From Fidelibacterota bacterium (lineage in GTDB: Bacteria > Fidelibacterota > Marinisomatia > Marinisomatales > TCS55), in assembly GCA_002701875.1 (NCBI GenBank), contig NZWI01000001.1, positions 1-19,265 of the forward strand: a DNA stretch of 19,265 nt. Reading direction: 5' to 3'. Under the pieces are notes generated by a model. The model did no database searches. It saw only the letters and a list, made by a program, of their open reading frames with translations, and was not told the origin of the DNA. This document shows, one piece after another, positions 14,302 to 19,265 of the stretch (within the stretch, counting starts at the first letter, position 1; each line of letters opens with the position of its first letter). A program made the position numbers and the translations under genes.

Positions 14302-15156
14302 TTAAAAATTCAATAACGCTTTTCGCGCAGCTTCTCTAACCTTTAAGTTTGAATCACTATTTTTTAACTGGGCCAGTGGCTCCTTAAAGTCAGAATCATC
14401 AAGAAAAGGAACAATATTAATTACAACCATTAATACCTGGACTTGTTCTATTTTATCTATATTAGGAAAGGAATCTAAATATTTTCTATCCAAGAGGTCT
14501 AATAAAATTCTTTTCCCGCTTGCATCTCTTTGCTTTGCCAATGCAATAGCTGCATCCCACTTTACATTTGGTTCAAGATCTAATAACATTTTTTTTAATT
14601 CAGAAATAGAATTTGGATCACGAATTTTCCCTAACGCAATTACTGCCTGAAGCCTGATTTGCGGGCTCCCATTATCTAGTAATTCAATTAATTTATCTAC
14701 TGCGCGTTTATCACCAAGATTACCAAGTGCAAAAGCCGAAGCTTTAGTCACTTCAGTCTCAGATTTATCTAATGCATTAAGCAACGTTTCTACATATCTA
14801 AGATCACCAGTCGCTCCCATTGCAATAGCTAAGTATTGTCTAATCCTATCATCTCTATCATGTTCAGCATAATTAAAAGCAGAAATCATTTCTTGAATAA
14901 ATAGTTCATCCTTTGGTACCATATCTGGATTAGATAATATTTTAGATAATTCAAATGCACCTTGCCATCTCTTAGTGCTTCCACCAATTTTTACATCTTC
15001 GAGATAATCTCTAGCCGTATTTGGCTCAGCAGTCATAATTCTAGCAATTAAAAAGATTATTACAGAGAAAATAGCAATAATAAAGGGTACAACAAAAAAA
15101 CTGTGAATGATTACACTAACAGCGGATTTTTTTTCAGATTTAGGTTGATCTTCCAC
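14302..15156 (-). CDS. Membrane-anchored HEAT-repeat protein of the bc operon
   Basis: A 284-residue protein with a Lys-rich start, one membrane helix (about 17-40) and a C-terminal solenoid. HEAT/PBS-lyase-type repeats are visible as EVTKASAFALGNLGDKRAVDKLIELL (135-160), then PQIRLQAVIALGKIRDPNSISELKKML (165-191) and PNVKWDAAIALAKQRDASGKRILLDLL (196-222). Degenerate flanking copies lie at 60-128 and 230-284. The charge pattern suggests the repeats face the periplasm. HEAT proteins act as binding scaffolds. As first gene of the Rieske-cytochrome b operon it may assemble or bridge the complex, which is inference. I recall HEAT proteins next to Rieske/b genes in other phyla. The ATG lies only 18 bases downstream of the tRNA-Leu 3' end. 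Confidence 0.82.
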   Translation of the reverse strand: MEDQPKSEKKSAVSVIIHSFFVVPFIIAIFSVIIFLIARIMTAEPNTARDYLEDVKIGGSTKRWQGAFELSKILSNPDMVPKDELFIQEMISAFNYAEHDRDDRIRQYLAIAMGATGDLRYVETLLNALDKSETEVTKASAFALGNLGDKRAVDKLIELLDNGSPQIRLQAVIALGKIRDPNSISELKKMLLDLEPNVKWDAAIALAKQRDASGKRILLDLLDRKYLDSFPNIDKIEQVQVLMVVINIVPFLDDSDFKEPLAQLKNSDSNLKVREAARKALLNF

Positions 15157-15174
15157 AATAAATCAATTGTATTG

Positions 15175-15256
15175 TGCCGCGGAAAGGACTCGAACCTTCA
15201 CGCCTATTGGCACTGGTTCCTAAGACCAGCGTGTCTACCAATTCCACCACCGCGGC
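15175..15256 (-). tRNA. tRNA-Leu (anticodon UAG)
   Basis: An 82-base class II tRNA. The acceptor stem GCCGCGG pairs with CCGCGGC (15256-15250 with 15182-15176), with discriminator A. The D-arm contains AATTGGTAGACAC and the anticodon stem is CTGGT/ACCAG with loop CTTAGGA, giving anticodon UAG, which reads CUN (mainly CUA) leucine codons. The long variable arm GCC-AATA-GGC is typical of tRNA-Leu, and the T-arm loop is TTCGAGT. CCA is not encoded (the next bases are CAA). It is on the same strand as its neighbours, 84 bases after the trans-sulfuration gene and 18 bases before the HEAT gene. Confidence 0.97.
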
Positions 15257-15275
15257 TATATTCATTTAAAACTAT

Positions 15276-15305
15276 TTAATAATGATCATGAAATTACAAT
15301 TTCAA
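15276..15305 (-). promoter_or_regulatory. Candidate promoter for tRNA-Leu and the bc operon, with internal palindrome
   Basis: On the minus strand, TTGAAA (15305-15300) and TATTAA (15281-15276) are 18 bases apart. A start near 15269 would be about 13 bases before the tRNA. The spacer carries the perfect inverted repeat TGAAATTACAATTTCA (15289-15304, arms of 7), overlapping the -35 box, and adjoining it ATGATCAT (15282-15289). The only other space for a bc-operon promoter, between tRNA and HEAT gene, is 18 bases, so this promoter may serve both. Confidence 0.35.
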
Positions 15306-15339
15306 CCTATCTTATTGAAATAAATAAAGTGAAATATTA

Positions 15340-16509
15340 TTAATCAAGCGCTTTCGATAAATCTGATTTGATATCTTCAAGATTTTCAATCCCAATTGAA
15401 AGTCGAATTAGTGTTTCTGTAATTCCCATTTCTAACTTAGCATCATCTGGAACAGCTGCATGTGTCATATTATATGGGACGCAAACGAGGCTCTCTACAC
15501 CTCCCAAGCTTTCCGCAAGAGTAAAAACTTCTAATTGACTTAAAAAATGATCCCTCGCCTCTTTAGCATCTAAATCTATAGAAATCATATTACCATAGAT
15601 TATATCACCCTTTGGAGTGCGTTGTTGCTTTCTTGCAATTTCATGTTGAGGGTGACTTTTCAAACCTGGGTAAATTACACGACCAATATTTTTTTGTTCA
15701 TTTAACCACTTTGCAAGTTCTGCGGCATTATCTGATGCTTTCTGATATCTTAGGGCTAATGTTTTTGTCGAACGTAATAAAATCCAATTATCAAAAGGAC
15801 TTGGAACACCACCTGTTGCTTTAAGCATAAACTGTAGACGCTCAGCTAAATCTTCATTATTTGTAGTTAATACGCCTCCTAATACATCAGAATGGCCAGA
15901 TAAAGATTTTGTAGAACTTTGCATGACAACATCTACTCCAAACTCAAGAGGCCTTTGACCATAGGGACTCATAAATGAATTATCTACACTTAAATAGACA
16001 TCAGCTTTTGTACATACCTTTGCAGTGGCTTCTAAATCACATAATTCTAATAGAGGATTTGTAGGCGTTTCTACATGGACTAATCTCGTATTTGATTTAA
16101 TATGATTTTTAATATTTTCAGGATCTCTAGTATCAATCCAATCAAACTCTATTCCTTGACGCTTAAGAACATTCATAGACATTCTGAAAGTTCCACCATA
16201 CGTATTGCGAGATATTAAAATATGGTCTCCAGCATCAAAAAGCTGGAACAAGGCTGTTGTTGCTGCCATACCTGTACTATAGCATACTGCGTAGTTAGCG
16301 CCATCTAAAGAAGCTAAATTTTCCTCAAGGCGTTGGCGCGTTGGATTAGAGACTCGTGAATAATCGTGTCCTCTATTTTTCCCAACACCATCCTGTTTAA
16401 ACGTAGAGGTTAAATGGATCGGTGGCGACACAGAACCCATTTCTTTATCTGCTTCATTTCCTACATGAATGGATTTTGTTGAAAATCCCCACTTTGATTT
16501 TTTTGCCAT
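15340..16509 (-). CDS. Trans-sulfuration PLP enzyme (cystathionine gamma-synthase/gamma-lyase family)
   Basis: A 389-residue cytosolic enzyme of the Cys/Met metabolism PLP family, full length for the family. The PLP Schiff-base lysine is Lys201 in QSSTKSLSGHSD. Other cofactor residues are Asp176 (SVDNSF), Tyr104 (NTYGGT, ring stacking) and Tyr50/Arg52 (DYSRVSNPTR, phosphate contact across the dimer). ESLGGVESL and the terminal GITETLIRLSIGIEN are family signatures. Sequence alone does not separate cystathionine gamma-synthase (MetB) from gamma-lyase or a related O-acetylhomoserine enzyme; the general style and length fit MetB/gamma-lyase better than the longer sulfhydrylases. Its ATG follows the secA stop after a single base, so the two are co-translated. 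Confidence 0.9.
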   Translation of the reverse strand: MAKKSKWGFSTKSIHVGNEADKEMGSVSPPIHLTSTFKQDGVGKNRGHDYSRVSNPTRQRLEENLASLDGANYAVCYSTGMAATTALFQLFDAGDHILISRNTYGGTFRMSMNVLKRQGIEFDWIDTRDPENIKNHIKSNTRLVHVETPTNPLLELCDLEATAKVCTKADVYLSVDNSFMSPYGQRPLEFGVDVVMQSSTKSLSGHSDVLGGVLTTNNEDLAERLQFMLKATGGVPSPFDNWILLRSTKTLALRYQKASDNAAELAKWLNEQKNIGRVIYPGLKSHPQHEIARKQQRTPKGDIIYGNMISIDLDAKEARDHFLSQLEVFTLAESLGGVESLVCVPYNMTHAAVPDDAKLEMGITETLIRLSIGIENLEDIKSDLSKALD

Positions 16510-16510
16510 A

Positions 16511-19265
16511 TTAAACCTTTGAATATCCTTGACTTAAATATTGTTGTAATTTTTTGTACTTAACTTCAACCTGCTTACCACTAGGACTTACAAGTTTTAT
16601 TTTTTCATTTCGTCCAATTTTTTCATCTACATTAATAGGTTGATTTTTCATACCTGAAGATTCGGCAGCTTGCTCCTGCATTGAAGGACCCGTAAACCCC
16701 ATTCCAGTAGATTCATCATGTTGGACTTGAACATTACGATCTTTACTTATTGGCATTTCTGGAGCATTATTCATACCCTTTATCTCGGTTCTATACAAAC
16801 GCTGCAAAGTAATTTCCGTTGTATCGGCCATCATCTGTTGAAACATTTGAAAACCCTCAGATTTATATTCCAAAAGAGGATTCTTTTGACCATATGCTCT
16901 AAGATTTATTCCTTCACGCAATTGATCCATTGCATATAGATGGTCTTTCCACTTTTCATCAATTGTTCTAAGTGCTACAAATTTTTCGAACCCTAACATC
17001 ACATCCTCTGGAAGCAATGATTTTCTCGCATTATAAACTTCTCGAGCTTTACTTAACGTAAATTTTCTAACATTTTCAATAGTAATATCATCAGTGTTAC
17101 CATCCTCTTGGACTGATTTCAAACTTATATCAACTAAAAGGTGTGATGCAAAATTTTGCTTAATACTATCCCAATCCCAATTTTGAGGACTCATTTCTTC
17201 CATCCTACTAAGCTCATCATCAATGTAATCATCTAACATATCTTCAATAGAATCTGATATTTCCTCATCATTTAATGCTTGCTTCCTCAAATCATAAACT
17301 ACTTGGCGTTGTTGATTCATAACATCATCATATTCTAGTAAATGTTTTCGAATTCCAAAGTTTCGTTGCTCAACTTTCTTTTGTGCATTCTCTATCGCAC
17401 GAGTTACCATCTTTGCAGTAATAACTTCACCTTCTTCTGCGCCCAATCGATCCATAACAGAAGCAATCCTCTCACTATTAAATAAGCGCATGAGATCATC
17501 CTCTAGTGACAAATAAAAAACACTTGAACCGGCATCACCTTGTCGCCCAGAACGTCCACGAAGCTGGAGATCAATTCGACGTGACTCATGTCTTTCTGTA
17601 CCAATTATATGAAGCCCACCTATTTTTTTAATTCCATCACCCAATTTTATATCTGTACCTCGACCCGCCATATTTGTAGCGATAGTTACTGCACCCCTTT
17701 GCCCCGCCCGAGCTACGATTTCTGCTTCTCCTTTGTGTTGTTTAGCATTCAATACATTGTGAGGTATCCCATTTCGTTTCAACATTCTAGATAAAAGCTC
17801 CGAAATCTCTACAGAAATTGTTCCAACTAAGGTTGGCTGGCCACTTTGATGACATTTAGATATCTCTTCAACAACTGCATTATATTTTTCTCGCTTTGTT
17901 TTAAAAATCAGATCATTCCTATCGTCTCTTATAACTGGTCTATGTGTTGGGATTGATAATACTTCAAGATTATATATAGCACCAAATTCCTCTGCTTCCG
18001 TTTCAGCTGTACCTGTCATTCCAGCTAACTTATCATACATTCTAAAGTAATTTTGAATGGTGATTGTTGCTAGAGTTTGTGTTTCTCTTTCAACCGTAAC
18101 ATTTTCTTTTGTTTCAAGAGCCTGATGAAGACCATCACTATACCGACGCCCTGCTAAAATCCTCCCGGTAAATTCATCAACAATCTGAACTCTACCATCC
18201 TGAACAACGTATTCCACATCCTTTTCATATAACGTATAAGCTCTAAGCAATTGGGTCATGTTATGAATTTTACCAGAACGATCACCATGCAACTGATGCG
18301 CTTTATCTTTTTCTTGGTCTTTCTCTGGTTTTGACATCTCTTCATTTGCATCGATGTCATGTAACATTTCCCCCAGGTCTGGTATAATAAATACCTCAGG
18401 ATCATCTGGTGCTAATGTATTTCGACCTTTTTCAGTGATATCTATTACATGTGTTTTTTCATCAATACTAAAAAATAAATCTTCGTCAACCTCATGAAGC
18501 TTTTTATCTCTCATAAATTCAGATTCGACTTGATGAGCGAGCTTTTTTGCGCCAGCTTCCTGAAAAACCTTCATCACTTTAGGGTGCTTGGGCATTCCTC
18601 GGAGTGCCTGTAAAAATTTATATCCTGCATCATGATCTTTCTCATCTTTCATCAGGATTTCGCCTTCAGAAACAATATTTGCAATCAATGCATTTTGCTT
18701 TCTTACTAAATTTTGAACCAGTGGTCGAAGATCATTAAATGATGTATCTACTGGAGCATCTACTGCTCCAGAGATAATTAATGGAGTCCTGGCCTCATCG
18801 ATAAGAACGGAATCAACTTCATCAACAATTGCATAAGCATATTCTCGCTGAACCTGATCTTGTTTCTGCAATGCCATATTATCTCGTAAATAATCAAACC
18901 CAAATTCATTATTTGTACCATATGTAATATCGCAATTATAATTTTCTCTTCTTTGATCTGGCGTTATATTATTCAGTATATACCCCACTGACAATCCAAG
19001 CCTTTTATATATCTCACCCATCCACTCTGCATCGCGCTGAGCTAAATAATCATTGACAGTGATCAAATGAACTCCGCGGCCAGTAAGTGCGTTTAAAAAT
19101 ATAGGAAATGCTGCAACAAGTGTTTTTCCTTCTCCTGTTTTCATTTCAGCAACATTACCTCTATGGAGTATTATACCACCAATAATCTGGACATCGTAGG
19201 GAATCATCTCCCAAGTCTGATCTCGGCTAGCAACACTCCAACTAGAACCACACATCCTATTACAC
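16511..19265 (-). CDS. secA: Preprotein translocase ATPase SecA (5' truncated by window edge)
   Basis: The motor ATPase that drives unfolded proteins through SecYEG. The frame stays open to the right edge. The Met at 19255 is internal, because family-conserved sequence (SWSVASRDQTWEMIPYDVQIIGG) runs across it, so roughly the first 100 residues are missing. Numbering from that Met: Walker A is EMKTGEGKTLV (37-47), Walker B is VDEVDSVLIDEARTPLIISG (144-163), with the preprotein-binding region next. QIVDEFTGRILAGRRYSDGLHQALE follows, and later the second motor domain with NMAGRGTDIKLG, IGTERHESRRID and QLRGRSGRQGDAGSS. A charged insertion near 200-330 recalls FCB-group SecA. The C-terminus lacks the usual CxCxSG...CH/CC zinc site and ends instead in a Lys-rich segment, KLVSPSGKQVEVKYKKLQ (888-905) plus QYLSQGYSKV. 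The trans-sulfuration gene follows after one base. Confidence 0.97.
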   Translation of the reverse strand, partial: CNRMCGSSWSVASRDQTWEMIPYDVQIIGGIILHRGNVAEMKTGEGKTLVAAFPIFLNALTGRGVHLITVNDYLAQRDAEWMGEIYKRLGLSVGYILNNITPDQRRENYNCDITYGTNNEFGFDYLRDNMALQKQDQVQREYAYAIVDEVDSVLIDEARTPLIISGAVDAPVDTSFNDLRPLVQNLVRKQNALIANIVSEGEILMKDEKDHDAGYKFLQALRGMPKHPKVMKVFQEAGAKKLAHQVESEFMRDKKLHEVDEDLFFSIDEKTHVIDITEKGRNTLAPDDPEVFIIPDLGEMLHDIDANEEMSKPEKDQEKDKAHQLHGDRSGKIHNMTQLLRAYTLYEKDVEYVVQDGRVQIVDEFTGRILAGRRYSDGLHQALETKENVTVERETQTLATITIQNYFRMYDKLAGMTGTAETEAEEFGAIYNLEVLSIPTHRPVIRDDRNDLIFKTKREKYNAVVEEISKCHQSGQPTLVGTISVEISELLSRMLKRNGIPHNVLNAKQHKGEAEIVARAGQRGAVTIATNMAGRGTDIKLGDGIKKIGGLHIIGTERHESRRIDLQLRGRSGRQGDAGSSVFYLSLEDDLMRLFNSERIASVMDRLGAEEGEVITAKMVTRAIENAQKKVEQRNFGIRKHLLEYDDVMNQQRQVVYDLRKQALNDEEISDSIEDMLDDYIDDELSRMEEMSPQNWDWDSIKQNFASHLLVDISLKSVQEDGNTDDITIENVRKFTLSKAREVYNARKSLLPEDVMLGFEKFVALRTIDEKWKDHLYAMDQLREGINLRAYGQKNPLLEYKSEGFQMFQQMMADTTEITLQRLYRTEIKGMNNAPEMPISKDRNVQVQHDESTGMGFTGPSMQEQAAESSGMKNQPINVDEKIGRNEKIKLVSPSGKQVEVKYKKLQQYLSQGYSKV

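Noticed and set aside
16718..17794. Two short plus-strand frames opposite secA (16718-16939 and 17588-17794)
   Set aside because: Antisense shadows of a highly conserved gene, with no protein-like features.
19253..19255. ATG at 19255 as the start of secA
   Set aside because: Only about 36 residues would precede Walker A, while SecA normally has about 100 or more, and the open frame continues to the window edge. The gene is truncated by the window, not by mutation.
1..19265. CRISPR array, insertion sequence, prophage or defence system
   Set aside because: No regularly spaced repeats, transposase, integrase, terminal inverted repeats or defence-type genes were seen on either strand; all genes fit housekeeping and respiratory roles.

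Overview
The window is AT-rich bacterial DNA. It holds a nearly complete aerobic respiratory module: a b6-type quinol:cytochrome c reductase, an A-type cytochrome c oxidase and the heme A/copper assembly genes. A 5'-truncated secA lies at one edge and the 3' end of an acetyltransferase-like gene at the other. Base composition, protein style (bc complex with a large multiheme c subunit, CoxB with a CAQLC copper site, small CATC protein in the cox operon) and frequent starts without a clear ribosome binding site suggest a marine FCB-group bacterium, possibly Candidatus Marinimicrobia (SAR406). That placement is inference; no taxonomic marker gene is present.

Almost everything is on the minus strand and is best read right to left. 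(1) 19265-15340: secA, then a trans-sulfuration PLP enzyme one base after the secA stop. (2) 15256-15175: tRNA-Leu(UAG), 18 bases ahead of the next gene. (3) 15156-8736: the bc operon, consisting of a membrane-anchored HEAT-repeat protein, Rieske protein, b6-like cytochrome b, a long subunit-IV-like cytochrome b C-terminal protein, and a 1013-residue octaheme cytochrome c with a long coiled coil. A bidirectional terminator at 8677-8715 ends it. (4) 7958-8659, plus strand: a periplasmic cupredoxin-like protein, divergent from cox and convergent with the bc operon. (5) 7768-3574: the cox operon coxA-coxC-subunit IV-58-residue two-helix protein-CATC protein-coxB, ended by a hairpin terminator at 3513-3544. 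(6) 3489-526: ctaA-ctaB-SCO-DUF420, with overlapping starts and stops. (7) 2-529, plus strand: C-terminal part of a GNAT-like protein whose stop overlaps that of the DUF420 gene.

Together these genes describe electron flow from (mena)quinol through cytochromes b, the Rieske centre and the octaheme c subunit, probably directly or via the cupredoxin, to CuA of CoxB and on to oxygen. The assembly genes supply heme A (ctaB, ctaA, DUF420/CtaM-like) and CuA copper (SCO).

The most unusual observation is that the octaheme cytochrome c and CoxB, subunits of two different complexes, end in the same acidic/tryptophan tail (DDWGDDEW). This may be a shared docking or processing tag. Other points of note are a missing K-channel lysine in CoxA, a four-helix insertion in CoxC, a Gln for Glu change in the CuA loop, a heme c_n-type cysteine in cytochrome b, an APWY Qo motif, a SecA with no C-terminal zinc finger, and a very small conserved-looking cox operon gene (4669-4845).
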